Notes: generated from the sequence alone by a model not told the origin. A DNA stretch of 22,772 bases from E44-bin88 sp034419075 (GCA_034419075.1 DAOULR010000014.1:1-22772), one strand, 5' to 3'. Shown: positions 1 through 6,829, counted from the stretch's first letter. Program-made: numbers and translations.

Positions 1-130
1 CCACTACGTCGGGCATATGCGCCCAGGTAGCGGTGCCATCATAGGAATAGGTGGTCAGGTCCTCCTTAGAGGTTAGCACCGCCCCTTTGCTCACAATCTT
101 CTCCAGTTGTGCTATAAGCTTCTTCTCCAT
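1..130 (-). CDS. FAD-linked oxidase (GlcD/D-lactate dehydrogenase type), N-terminus only
   Basis: Partial gene whose first 43 codons are in the window; it runs off the left edge. The start is ATG at 130-128, one base after the stop of the preceding ATPase gene, with a GGGGG ribosome-binding site inside the end of that gene. The peptide begins MEKKLIAQLEKIVSKG and continues with YSYDGTATWAHMPDVV. The pattern 'Y-x-x-D-x-(T/S)-x-x-x-x-x-P-D-x-V' just before the FAD-binding PCMH domain is typical of glycolate oxidase/D-lactate dehydrogenase-type flavoproteins. As last visible gene of the reductase/dehydratase operon it may oxidise a 2-hydroxy acid or feed electrons into the pathway (inference). 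The FAD-binding and C-terminal domains are not visible. Confidence 0.7.
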   Translation of the reverse strand, partial: MEKKLIAQLEKIVSKGAVLTSKEDLTTYSYDGTATWAHMPDVV

Positions 131-131
131 G

Positions 132-953
132 TTAACCCCCTTTGAGATTACTAGCCTTAATCGAAGATGCCTTTTCCTCGGCTATCAAAGCCGCCCCCAG
201 CGCCGCCACGATTTGCGGCTCTTCGGGCAGCAAGAGCTGACAGCCTAGACTTTCTTCTATGCTCTTTACCAGCCCGATATCTTTGGCCCCGCCCCCCACC
301 ACCGCGCAATCGGGTTCTAAGCCCACTCTCTCCACCAAACTCTGGATTTTCGCCGCCAGGGTGCGGTGCAGTCCGGCCAAAATGTCCTCTTTCAGCGCGC
401 CCTCGGCTACACGGGAGATTGCCTCCGACTCGGCGAAGACGGCGCAGCCCGTATTGAAATCAACCCTGTTCTTTGATTTAAGCGAGAGCTCGCCGATATC
501 TTCGAGGTCAATTTGCAACACCTTAGCAATAACTTGCAAGAAGCGCCCGCTACCCGCGGCGCATTTTTCGCTCTGCAGGAAAGCGGTAACCTTCCCTTTC
601 TCGTTGACGCGAAAGACCCGGGTGAACTGCCCGCCGATATCGATTACCGTCCGCGCCGAGGGGAACAGGTAGGCTATCCCCCTCCCCTGACAGGAAAGGT
701 CGGTAACCACCTCGTTGGCCGAGCTAGCGTTCGGGGCACCGTAGCCAGTGGCGACGATGTAGCTAACGTCCTTCGAGGACATCCCGGCTTTCTCCAGCGC
801 CTTCTTGACCACCGCCTCGGCGGTGAGCTTATAGTTGCCTCCCGAGGGCATAACATGATGGGAGACGATCTCGCCTCCGGAAATTATCACCGCTTTAGAA
901 AAAGCGGAACCGATATCAATTCCTATTGCGTATTGCGTCGATATCTTAGACAC
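132..953 (-). CDS. ATPase/activator subunit of a benzoyl-CoA reductase or 2-hydroxyacyl-CoA dehydratase (BadF/BcrA/HgdC family), second copy
   Basis: ASKHA-fold ATPase that drives low-potential electron transfer from its 4Fe-4S cluster to the catalytic subunits. Phosphate-binding motif GIDIGSAFSKA is near the N-terminus. The cluster cysteines of the family are present in KCAAGSGRF and NTGCAVFAESE (residues about 131 and 170). The second phosphate motif reads DIGGQF instead of the usual DIGGQD, an oddity. The start is uncertain. The frame stays open to a GTG at 1013, but those 20 extra codons come from an intergenic repeat (969-1040). GTG at 953, preceded by AAAGGGGATA, gives a family-like N-terminus MSKISTQYAIGIDIG and 273 aa. 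By position it corresponds to BzdQ (or BcrA/BcrD) of class I benzoyl-CoA reductase. Confidence 0.85.
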   Translation of the reverse strand: MSKISTQYAIGIDIGSAFSKAVIISGGEIVSHHVMPSGGNYKLTAEAVVKKALEKAGMSSKDVSYIVATGYGAPNASSANEVVTDLSCQGRGIAYLFPSARTVIDIGGQFTRVFRVNEKGKVTAFLQSEKCAAGSGRFLQVIAKVLQIDLEDIGELSLKSKNRVDFNTGCAVFAESEAISRVAEGALKEDILAGLHRTLAAKIQSLVERVGLEPDCAVVGGGAKDIGLVKSIEESLGCQLLLPEEPQIVAALGAALIAEEKASSIKASNLKGG

Positions 954-968
954 TATCCCCTTTTTTAT

Positions 969-1040
969 TGTCACCCTGAGCTTTAGCGAAGGGTCTCTCC
1001 TGAGATTCTTCACCCTTCTACGGAAGGGTTCAGAATGACA
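969..1040. repeat. Intergenic palindromic repeat with 12-bp imperfect terminal inverted repeats
   Basis: The ends are tgtcaccctgag (969-980) and the inverse of tgtcattctgaa (1029-1040); a GAAGGGT motif also recurs in opposite orientations inside. It sits between the two ATPase genes and resembles the short REP-like 'gtcattctgag' elements scattered in many bacterial genomes (family identification from memory). Read on the minus strand it is an open frame that artificially extends the next gene. No second copy was seen in this window. Confidence 0.6.
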
Positions 1041-1047
1041 TTTATTG

Positions 1048-1890
1048 TTATGTAAAGAGAGTCGCCTCGGTTAGGCGACGCTCGGCTTTGGGTAGAGCCG
1101 TCCCTTTCTCCTCCGCCTCTTTGACTATATCCCGTCCCAAAAGCGCCGCCCCAATCGCCCCCGTGAGTAGCGGCTCGGGGGGAACCTGAACGGCGAAGCC
1201 CAGCTTGGCTTCCAGTGCCCTGACCAGCCCGATATTCTTGGCCCCACCCCCCGTCAGCGCCACCTCCCTTTCGATTTTTAGGCGTCGCAGCATGCCGTGG
1301 ACGCGGGTGGCAATGGCTTCGTGTAAGCCAGCGATAATATCAGGCAGCGCCGCCCCTTCCGAGAGCTTGGTTATCACTTCTTGCGCGGCGAAGACGGTGC
1401 AGGTATTGCTTATTCTCACCGGATTTTTAGCCTCTAATGATAGCCGTCCCATATCCTCCAGTTTAACGCCCAACTCCTCGGCGGCCACCTCCAAGAAACG
1501 CCCCGTCCCCGCGGCGCATTTGTCGTTCATGACGAAGTCCACCGCCCTGCCGTCCTTGAGCTTAATCCCCTTACTGTCCTGCCCGCCGATATCGACTACC
1601 GTCCTCGCCTCGGGCAGCAGGTAGGCTATCCCCCTGGCGTGGCAGGATATCTCGGTTATCTGCCTATCGGCGAAGGGGACGTTGATTCGCCCGTAGCCAG
1701 TAGCGACAACGTAGCTTATATCCTCGAAGGGCAGTTTCGCCTTCTCCAACGCCTCCTCCATGACGCGGTTGGCCAGCTTGCGGTGCTCCGGCCCCGTGGG
1801 CCCGATAACCGAAGCCAGCACGGAATTATTCATAATAACCACCTTGGTCATGGTGGAGCCGATGTCGACACCGGCAAAATGCTGCATCAT
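1048..1890 (-). CDS. ATPase/activator subunit of a benzoyl-CoA reductase or 2-hydroxyacyl-CoA dehydratase (BadF/BcrA/HgdC family), first copy
   Basis: 280 aa, the usual length for HgdC/BzdP-type activators. Motifs in order: GVDIGSTMTK (residues 7-16, phosphate 1), ATGYGR (63-68), DIGGQDSK (100-107, phosphate 2), NDKCAAGTGRF with cluster Cys125, SNTCTVFAAQE with Cys164, and TGGGAKNIGLV (adenosine motif). Cys125 and Cys164 match the two cysteines that hold a 4Fe-4S cluster across the HgdC dimer. ATP hydrolysis here is expected to power single-electron transfer to the catalytic subunits. The ATG overlaps the stop of the upstream subunit (TAATG), indicating translational coupling. In Bzd-type reductases two such subunits (P and Q) form a heterodimer, matching the two copies here. 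Confidence 0.88.
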   Translation of the reverse strand: MMQHFAGVDIGSTMTKVVIMNNSVLASVIGPTGPEHRKLANRVMEEALEKAKLPFEDISYVVATGYGRINVPFADRQITEISCHARGIAYLLPEARTVVDIGGQDSKGIKLKDGRAVDFVMNDKCAAGTGRFLEVAAEELGVKLEDMGRLSLEAKNPVRISNTCTVFAAQEVITKLSEGAALPDIIAGLHEAIATRVHGMLRRLKIEREVALTGGGAKNIGLVRALEAKLGFAVQVPPEPLLTGAIGAALLGRDIVKEAEEKGTALPKAERRLTEATLFT

Positions 1891-3230
1891 TACTTTTTAA
1901 CCGCCTCTAGGGTATCGATAAAGGCGTCTATCCGAGCTCTGGTGTCAGCTTCGTTATAGGAGCTGATGTCGACGATATCGCTCTCCAGCACCAAGGAAGG
2001 TATATCGCGGTAAACCTTTTTCAGCAGGTTTAGCTTCCAGACCAAGCCCGGGTGCCAAGAGCGACAGGAGAAGGCTTCGTGCATGACGATGCCGTCTATC
2101 TTGTAGTCCTCGATATACTTAATCAGCTGCTCGACATCAGGGTGGGAGCCGGGGCGCTTTCGCGCCCGGTCGTGCCAGTAGGTCCAGAACTTTATCCACC
2201 GCCAGGCGATATGCTCCAGCGGGTCAGTAATCTTGGACAAATCGATGTCGAAGTGATAAATCGCCTCTACCATGCGGTAGGTCGTCTCCACCGGGAAGAC
2301 GGCCCCCTTGCTGTTAAAGTAGTTGAAGTCGCTCAAGGCAAACCATGAGGGCAGTCCCCCACCCCAGAGCAGCCGGTATTTCTCATCAGGAATTACGCCC
2401 TCTTTTTTGGCTATCTTCTGCTTAAGCTCATCGTATAAATCCTTATAGTAGTCATAGGCTTCCTGTGTCCCCATCATAAACACCATAGGCACCATGGTAT
2501 TCATGGCATCCCCGGTACCCATCGGCGTAGGCACAGCCTTACGCAAATCATACGCCTCCCAGATCAGATTCCATGTCCTGTCCGACAAGTCAACCAGCTC
2601 GCTTAATCTATCCCAGTCCATCTTGTTACCGGTATGCTTCTCCAGGAACTTCACCAGCCCCTTTAGCTCGTCGACAATATACTTAACGTAGTAGTCCTGC
2701 ACCTCACGGTAGTCATAATCATTCTCGTAGAGAGGCCAGGGCATCCCCACATCATAGATAGGGACATCGGGCATATAGTGCTGGGCGGCCTGATACCACT
2801 TGTTCCTGGGGTCACAGAGTATCTGCCCGCTGCCCAACATCATATCCGGCCTCGCCTGCCCTCCCCAGGGGGCATCAGGGGGCATCTCGCCCAGCTCCTC
2901 GCGCCAGGCGTCGAAGCCCAGACCGCAGAGGGCGTAGGTGCAGAGGGAACGGGAGAAATTCTCCGCCTCTGCCCTCTCTAAGAAGCGCTGGGCATCGCGC
3001 TTAGCCCCGCAGATGCCAGCATAGTTCTCCGTCCACACCGGGACAATATCCATGGCTCGAATAATCTCGTCATAACCACAGACGATAAAGGTATAGGCTA
3101 TAGGCTTCCCTTCCTCCCTGGCTTGCACCGTCCCACCGATAGACGCCTTGACCATAGGGCCAATTTTGGCGGCTGCCTCGGTGGCCGTCCTTCTCTTCTT
3201 TCTCTCCTCGGGCTTCTTTTCCTCAGTCAT
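1890..3230 (-). CDS. Catalytic-module subunit, benzoyl-CoA reductase / 2-hydroxyglutaryl-CoA dehydratase family (BcrB/BzdO-like)
   Basis: 446 aa, close to the ~440-450 aa of BcrB/BzdO. After a charged N-terminal stretch (residues 1-14) come conserved cysteines: Cys51, Cys74 (AGICGAKRDA), Cys97 and Cys102 (SLCTYALCGLG), Cys139, and a C-terminal EAFSCRSWHPG (Cys389). Some of these should ligate the 4Fe-4S cluster of the HgdA/HgdB fold. The start ATG is supported by AAAGGAGA seven bases upstream. It lies between the smaller subunit (28 bp upstream) and the activator (1-base overlap), in the order N-O-P-Q known from Azoarcus. Expected role: two-electron reduction (or dehydration) of a CoA thioester powered by the ATPase pair. 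The substrate cannot be read from sequence alone; a phenyllactyl-CoA-like dehydratase is the main alternative. Confidence 0.85.
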   Translation of the reverse strand: MTEEKKPEERKKRRTATEAAAKIGPMVKASIGGTVQAREEGKPIAYTFIVCGYDEIIRAMDIVPVWTENYAGICGAKRDAQRFLERAEAENFSRSLCTYALCGLGFDAWREELGEMPPDAPWGGQARPDMMLGSGQILCDPRNKWYQAAQHYMPDVPIYDVGMPWPLYENDYDYREVQDYYVKYIVDELKGLVKFLEKHTGNKMDWDRLSELVDLSDRTWNLIWEAYDLRKAVPTPMGTGDAMNTMVPMVFMMGTQEAYDYYKDLYDELKQKIAKKEGVIPDEKYRLLWGGGLPSWFALSDFNYFNSKGAVFPVETTYRMVEAIYHFDIDLSKITDPLEHIAWRWIKFWTYWHDRARKRPGSHPDVEQLIKYIEDYKIDGIVMHEAFSCRSWHPGLVWKLNLLKKVYRDIPSLVLESDIVDISSYNEADTRARIDAFIDTLEAVKK

Positions 3231-3258
3231 AACGTTCTCCTTTACCTTCGACTATTTT

Positions 3259-4419
3259 CTAGCCAAGTAACTCCAGGAAAGCCTGGATTCGGGTGCGTAA
3301 GCGTCCGATGGTGGACATGGAATATTCGTCTTCGAGGTAGAGTACAGGAGTACCCTTGGCCTCGATATAGCTCTTTATCTGGGGCACCTCGAAGCCGAAG
3401 GGGTCGCAGTACTTGTAGATATAGAGCACCACCCCATCCACCCCGAAGTCATCAATCATTCGCCCCATGTGGCCGAACCTATCTTCCAGGTATTCCTGGT
3501 AGTTGCCCTTCATCTCGCGGTAGGTCCGCCCGCACTTTATCCTTCTCAGGTAGCGCTCGGCCAGTCCCGCTACGGGGTCAGGGGTAACGCCCACTAAAGC
3601 CGTAAACTCCCTGGCTCCGGGGCAGAGGTCATCGGCCACCACCCAGGCACCAGAGTCCTCAATGAGCTTGATAAAGGCGATATCGTCCACCTGAGCGCCG
3701 ACAACCATGATTCGGGCCTGTTTCTGGGCGGAAGGCGCTCCCCTCCCCTTAACCTCGGCGATAACCTCCTCCAGCAGCCTGATAGACTCCTCCACGGGCA
3801 GGCTCATAACGGCGATTAATACCTTGGTCAGTTCCTCCCCCGAAATCAGCGGTGGAGAAGACTTGCGCAATTCGTAGAGCTCTTTCACCTTAGCCCGATT
3901 CTGGTTATGGAGTTTGATGGCCTCAGCCAGCGCCTGGTCGGAAATCTCTTTGCCGGCAAACTTACCCAGGCTGGTCCTAAAGGTATTCAAAACGTCCTGG
4001 TAGAAGACCAGCGAGGCGTCATCGGTGCCGTGGGGCATATTGATGAAGTGGGCGTAGGGCAGGTTGAGGTTATACTTCCAGATATCGTAGGTGCGGCAGA
4101 TGCTATCGCAGGCGTGGGGAATGACCAATCCGTCCAGGAATTCATAGTTGCCTTTAAGCGCCATATCGAAGCAGCTGCGAACCAGCGGGCAGATGATAGT
4201 CTCCATCTCAGTATCCGCCTTGGTAATCGGCTCGTTGACGTCGCCCTTGATGCGGAAGGGCACAAAGCCAGCGGCGGTGATTACCTCCGCAGGTGTAAAG
4301 GCGCAAAGGTAGCCGATTATCTTCTTACCTTGCTTCTTGAGCTCCCTGGCTCTTAGGCCGTATTCCTGGTAATACCTCTCCGCCTCCGCCAGTCCCTTAA
4401 GAGCAACCTTTTCTGGCAT
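3259..4419 (-). CDS. Catalytic-module subunit, benzoyl-CoA reductase / 2-hydroxyglutaryl-CoA dehydratase family (BcrC/BzdN-like)
   Basis: 386 aa, the length of BcrC/BzdN. Recognisable segments: GYLCAFTPAEVITAAGFVP (Cys39), TIICPLVRSCFDMAL (Cys77, Cys83), a DGLVIPHACDSICRTYDIW block (Cys104, Cys108), YKYCDPFGFEVPQIK near residue 340, and the C-terminal PVLYLEDEYSM...LRTRIQAF signature of the HgdB/BcrC family. The start ATG is preceded by AGAGGTGA. It is the first gene of the operon, behind a ~250-nt structured leader and a TTGACA promoter. It ends in TAG. It pairs with the 446-aa subunit to form the substrate-binding, cluster-bearing heterodimer. Confident for family; reductase versus dehydratase activity rests on the two-ATPase operon structure. 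Confidence 0.87.
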   Translation of the reverse strand: MPEKVALKGLAEAERYYQEYGLRARELKKQGKKIIGYLCAFTPAEVITAAGFVPFRIKGDVNEPITKADTEMETIICPLVRSCFDMALKGNYEFLDGLVIPHACDSICRTYDIWKYNLNLPYAHFINMPHGTDDASLVFYQDVLNTFRTSLGKFAGKEISDQALAEAIKLHNQNRAKVKELYELRKSSPPLISGEELTKVLIAVMSLPVEESIRLLEEVIAEVKGRGAPSAQKQARIMVVGAQVDDIAFIKLIEDSGAWVVADDLCPGAREFTALVGVTPDPVAGLAERYLRRIKCGRTYREMKGNYQEYLEDRFGHMGRMIDDFGVDGVVLYIYKYCDPFGFEVPQIKSYIEAKGTPVLYLEDEYSMSTIGRLRTRIQAFLELLG

Positions 4420-4503
4420 AACGTCACCTCTTTCTACAATGCCTAGTTTAAGGTATTAGCTAGTCACTTTTCAACCGTGTGCCATCATCTTTGATTAAGC
4501 AGG

Positions 4504-4526
4504 AGCCCCTCCGCTTGGGAGGGGCT
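4504..4526 (-). terminator. Terminator-like GC hairpin in the leader of the reductase operon
   Basis: A 9-bp perfect stem (4504-4512 with 4518-4526) with a 5-nt loop. On the transcribed minus strand it is not followed by a clear U-run, so termination would be weak or factor-dependent. Its 5' arm plus loop (CCTCCCAAG, 4522-4514) is exactly complementary to CTTGGGAGG at 4591-4583 upstream in the same leader, giving a mutually exclusive pairing. The loop core CCAAGCGG is shared with the hairpin at 5981-6001. Confidence 0.45.
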
Positions 4527-4673
4527 TCGTTTGGTTCTAGTTGTTTATTTTTAGGCTATTTCTAGCTAATCTCCACGTTGTGCCTCCCAAGCGTGATAAC
4601 GCCGGCATAAAAATAGTAGTAGTAATAATACCCTTGGGAAGCAATCTTATTTATCATCTCTTTTTTACCCAGG
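4527..4673 (-). promoter_or_regulatory. Structured 5' leader of the benzoyl-CoA-reductase-like operon (putative attenuator, copy A)
   Basis: The untranslated leader between the promoter and the first gene can fold into a closing stem P1 (4633-4642 with 4582-4591, GCTTCCCAAG/CTTGGGAGGC, one G-U). P1 encloses a GGTAT/ATGCC arm and a short CGT/ACG arm. The 3' strand of P1 can instead pair over 9 bp with the 5' arm of the hairpin at 4504-4526. Sequence blocks shared with the leader of the CoA-transferase gene: GATA..ATTG before P1, TCCCAAGG at the P1 5' strand, TAGCTAGA, AATAAAC, and the final hairpin loop. The common plan with different stem sequences suggests a conserved regulatory RNA. The ligand or trigger is unknown, and it matches no riboswitch consensus I could recall. 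Confidence 0.5.
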
Positions 4674-4679
4674 GCCGTA

Positions 4680-4708
4680 GTCTAACACAGTGCCTCAGGC
4701 ACTGTCAA
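4680..4708 (-). promoter_or_regulatory. Sigma-70-type promoter of the reductase operon with a 19-bp palindromic operator in the spacer
   Basis: On the minus strand, TTGACA (4708-4703), a 17-bp spacer, then TTAGAC (4685-4680). A perfect 19-bp palindrome, ACAGTGCCTGAGGCACTGT (4705-4687), fills the spacer and overlaps the end of the -35 box. That is a typical site for a repressor or a spacer-binding regulator. The promoter of the CoA-transferase gene lacks the palindrome, so the two units probably respond partly to different signals. Confidence 0.6.
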
Positions 4709-4726
4709 CTCTGGCCCTATAGTATT

Positions 4727-5962
4727 TTAGGGTATTACCCCCTCGCTTTTCAACTTAGCGATATTATCCCAGCTATAACCCATCTCCAAAAGTATTTCCT
4801 CGGTGTGCTGGCCCAGCTCGGGGGCTTCCCGCCTGATGGAGGCCGGGGTATCGCTGAAATCCCAGGGGAAACCGACCACCTTGGTCCGACCGAAAACGGG
4901 GTGGTCGAACCAGCCTATGTAGTTATTGACCAGCGCCTGCGGGTCCTCAATGACCTCGGTGGGGGTCTGGACGGGGCTGTAAATTAAGCCCTCGCGTTCG
5001 AAAATCTTAAACCACTCGACGCGGGTCTTGGTGGCGAACTTCTCATCCATAATGGCGATAAGCTCTTTGGCATGCTCACCCCTGGTTTCTATAGTGTTGA
5101 AGCGGGGGTCGCTCTCCAGCTCGGGCATACCCAGTGTCCGACAGATGTTAGGCCAGTATCTATCGGGCTGGAGGTGGGCCAGGATAAACCACCTGCCGTC
5201 TTTGGCCTGGTAGTGGTTATAGATGGGGTTACCCGCCTCAGTCCTCTTCTCCCTGGGGAACTCCTGCCCCAGTATAGCCGGCGCCGATAAGACCAGGCTC
5301 TCCATGCAAATCAGGCTGCCCATGAGCGAGGTGTCAACTAATTGTCCCTTGCCCGTCTTCTCCCGGGCGAAAAGGGCGCAACATATCGCCCAGGCACAGA
5401 CCATGCCCCCCAACTCGTCGCCCAGCCCGGGCAAGACCTGCGCGGGGGGAGTGCCCCGCTCACCGGAGGACATCATAAGACCCGACCGACCGATGCCAGT
5501 ATAGTCGAAGGAAAGCTCATTGGCGTCGGGCCCCTTACGCCCCCAGCCCGAAGCCTGGGCGTAAATCAGACGCGGATTCCGCTTCATCAACACATCAGGC
5601 CCGATACCCATCTTCTTAGGGGCTTCTATACTCATATTGGTCAGAAAGACATCAGCACTATCAATCAGCTTTAAGAAGAGCTCCATGCTCTTTTCCTGCT
5701 TCAAATCCAGGGCGATACTCCGCTTGTTGCGGTTGTGCTGCTCGAAGTAGTAGTTCCGCCCCTTAAGGCCGACCATGGTACCGATAATCCTCATAAAGCC
5801 CCGCCCCGGGTCCCCGGTCAAAGGCTCCACTTTGATTATGTCGGCACCCAGGTCACCCAGCTTGGTGCCGCAGACCGGCCCCTGCTGGAACATGGTTATC
5901 TCCACTACCCTGATCCCAGCTAGGGGTCCCGCCATTTTTCGATTGCTCTCTGCTTTTTTCAT
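4727..5962 (-). CDS. Class III CoA-transferase (CaiB/BaiF family)
   Basis: 411 aa, normal for the family. N-terminal MAGPLAGIRVVEIT, then GDLGADIIKVEP (residues 36-47, Rossmann start), NRNKRSIALDLK (78-88), and LPGLGDELGG with Asp182 at the position of the catalytic aspartate that forms the acyl-CoA anhydride intermediate. AREKTGKGQLVDTSL and a C-terminal YSPVQTPTEV block complete the fold. It transfers CoA between carboxylic acids, so it probably activates the acid consumed by the adjacent reductase/dehydratase. FldA of the phenyllactate dehydratase cluster is a family member in a similar context (established knowledge). The start at 5962 has AAGGA six bases upstream; a second in-frame ATG at 5935 lacks one. 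It has its own promoter and attenuator-like leader. Confidence 0.88.
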   Translation of the reverse strand: MKKAESNRKMAGPLAGIRVVEITMFQQGPVCGTKLGDLGADIIKVEPLTGDPGRGFMRIIGTMVGLKGRNYYFEQHNRNKRSIALDLKQEKSMELFLKLIDSADVFLTNMSIEAPKKMGIGPDVLMKRNPRLIYAQASGWGRKGPDANELSFDYTGIGRSGLMMSSGERGTPPAQVLPGLGDELGGMVCAWAICCALFAREKTGKGQLVDTSLMGSLICMESLVLSAPAILGQEFPREKRTEAGNPIYNHYQAKDGRWFILAHLQPDRYWPNICRTLGMPELESDPRFNTIETRGEHAKELIAIMDEKFATKTRVEWFKIFEREGLIYSPVQTPTEVIEDPQALVNNYIGWFDHPVFGRTKVVGFPWDFSDTPASIRREAPELGQHTEEILLEMGYSWDNIAKLKSEGVIP

Positions 5963-5969
5963 TGTCCTT

Positions 5970-6001
5970 AATTAAAGAAAATCCCCCCGCTTGGGGGGGA
6001 T
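5970..6001 (-). terminator. Intrinsic terminator directly upstream of the CoA-transferase gene
   Basis: On the minus strand an 8-bp stem ATCCCCCC/GGGGGGAT (6001-5994 with 5988-5981) with a CAAGC-type loop, followed by TTTTCTTT. It ends less than 10 bases before the ribosome-binding site of the gene it would silence, which is the layout of a regulated attenuator rather than an end-of-operon terminator. Its TCCCCCC 5' arm can also pair with GGGGGGA at 6067-6061 in the leader. Confidence 0.7.
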
Positions 6002-6163
6002 AACCTTAAACCTTTCTGGTTTATTCTCTAGCTATACTATGAGATTGTGGTCATACTGTCTCCCCCCGATGCGCACTAGGTGCGCTCGGTAAAGACGAAG
6101 GTCGTTTCGTATAAACCTTGGGAGACAATATTTTCTATCACGATAGATACACCCGGTTTAGCG
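6002..6163 (-). promoter_or_regulatory. Structured 5' leader of the CoA-transferase gene (putative riboswitch-like attenuator, copy B)
   Basis: Three-way-junction fold: P1 pairs 6120-6126 (GTCTCCC) with 6058-6064 (GGGAGAC). It encloses one hairpin at 6098-6119 (AAGG/CCTT plus TTT/AAA) and another at 6067-6088 (CGA-GCGCAC/GTGCGC-TCG). The 3' strand of P1 and adjoining Gs (GGGGGGA, 6067-6061) can pair with the 5' arm of the terminator at 5970-6001, so P1 and antiterminator exclude one another. The layout and several short blocks are shared with the leader at 4527-4673. I know of no named riboswitch class with this pattern, so the ligand is not assigned. Confidence 0.55.
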
Positions 6164-6169
6164 ACAATG

Positions 6170-6198
6170 ACTTTACCACAGGCAGGCTCATTTGTCAA
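6170..6198 (-). promoter_or_regulatory. Sigma-70-type promoter of the CoA-transferase gene
   Basis: TTGACA (6198-6193), 17-bp spacer, TAAAGT (6175-6170) on the minus strand. The expected transcription start near 6163 gives a leader of about 200 nt. The -35 box lies within the upstream in-frame extension of the divergent DUF456 gene, which argues for a later start of that gene. Confidence 0.6.
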
Positions 6199-6239
6199 CT
6201 TTAGCCATAACCACTCAAGATATGCTAAGATTTACCCTA

Positions 6240-6722
6240 ATGGAACTGGCCATATACGCCACTATCTGTGCACTTTTGATGCTGGTGGGACTGGTCGGCA
6301 TCTTCGCCCCCATCCTCCCCGGAATACCCATCGCCTGGCTCGGTCTCTTTATCTACGCCATCGGCACTGGTTTCGAGCGGATTTCGGTGGTCACCATCAT
6401 CGTCTTCGCCGCCATAACAGCTTTGATACTCATCCTCGACGCCCTAGCGCCGGTGCTGGGTGCCAAGAAATTCCAGGCCAGCAAATTCGGCGTCCTGGGC
6501 GCTTTTATCGGCTTAATAGTGGGCCTATTCGTCTTCGGCTTCTGGGGGATTATAGTAGGCCCCTTCCTGGGGGCTTTCCTCTTTGAATTCCTGGCCAAGA
6601 GAAAGGCGAAGAGCGCCCTCAAGGCGGCCTTCGGCACGTTTATAGGCTTCATCGTCGGCGCTCTGGTCAAGGTAATCTTCATCTGCATCATGACCGGCTT
6701 TTTTATCGCCTCTCTTTTTTAA
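6240..6722 (+). CDS. DUF456 family integral membrane protein
   Basis: About 160 aa and almost entirely hydrophobic, with four to five predicted membrane spans. Family features: an early span ending in FAPILPGIPIAWLGLFIYA, a central LDALAPVLGAKKFQASKFG segment, and glycine-rich spans of the type GLIVGLFVFGFWGIIVGPFLGAFLFE, followed by a basic loop AKRKAKSALKAAFGTFIGF. DUF456 proteins have no established function. Three in-frame starts exist (6192, 6222, 6240). I chose 6240 (MELAIYATICALLM) because it gives the usual DUF456 beginning, and 6192 falls inside the divergent promoter; none has a good ribosome-binding site. The gene diverges from the CoA-transferase gene. Confidence 0.82.
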   Translation: MELAIYATICALLMLVGLVGIFAPILPGIPIAWLGLFIYAIGTGFERISVVTIIVFAAITALILILDALAPVLGAKKFQASKFGVLGAFIGLIVGLFVFGFWGIIVGPFLGAFLFEFLAKRKAKSALKAAFGTFIGFIVGALVKVIFICIMTGFFIASLF

Positions 6723-6829
6723 GTGTTATGGTGTTGACAAATCGACAAAATTACCCTAACCTCGTCCGCACACGGAGACAGATGACCACAAGCTAAATTT
6801 GTGAAACGACCTTAAAATAAGGAGGCAAA

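Noticed and set aside
4582..4642. T-box or another known riboswitch class for the leader
   Set aside because: No T-box AGGGTGGNACCGCG sequence and no recalled consensus of TPP, cobalamin, SAM, glycine or c-di-GMP riboswitches is present; left as unassigned.
4541..4987. Rightward frame covering the leader and the CoA-transferase 3' end
   Set aside because: It is antisense to a confidently assigned gene and its leader, and shows no domain.
6192..6239. Upstream starts of the DUF456 gene
   Set aside because: The region overlaps the divergent TTGACA promoter, lacks a ribosome site and is not part of the usual family N-terminus.
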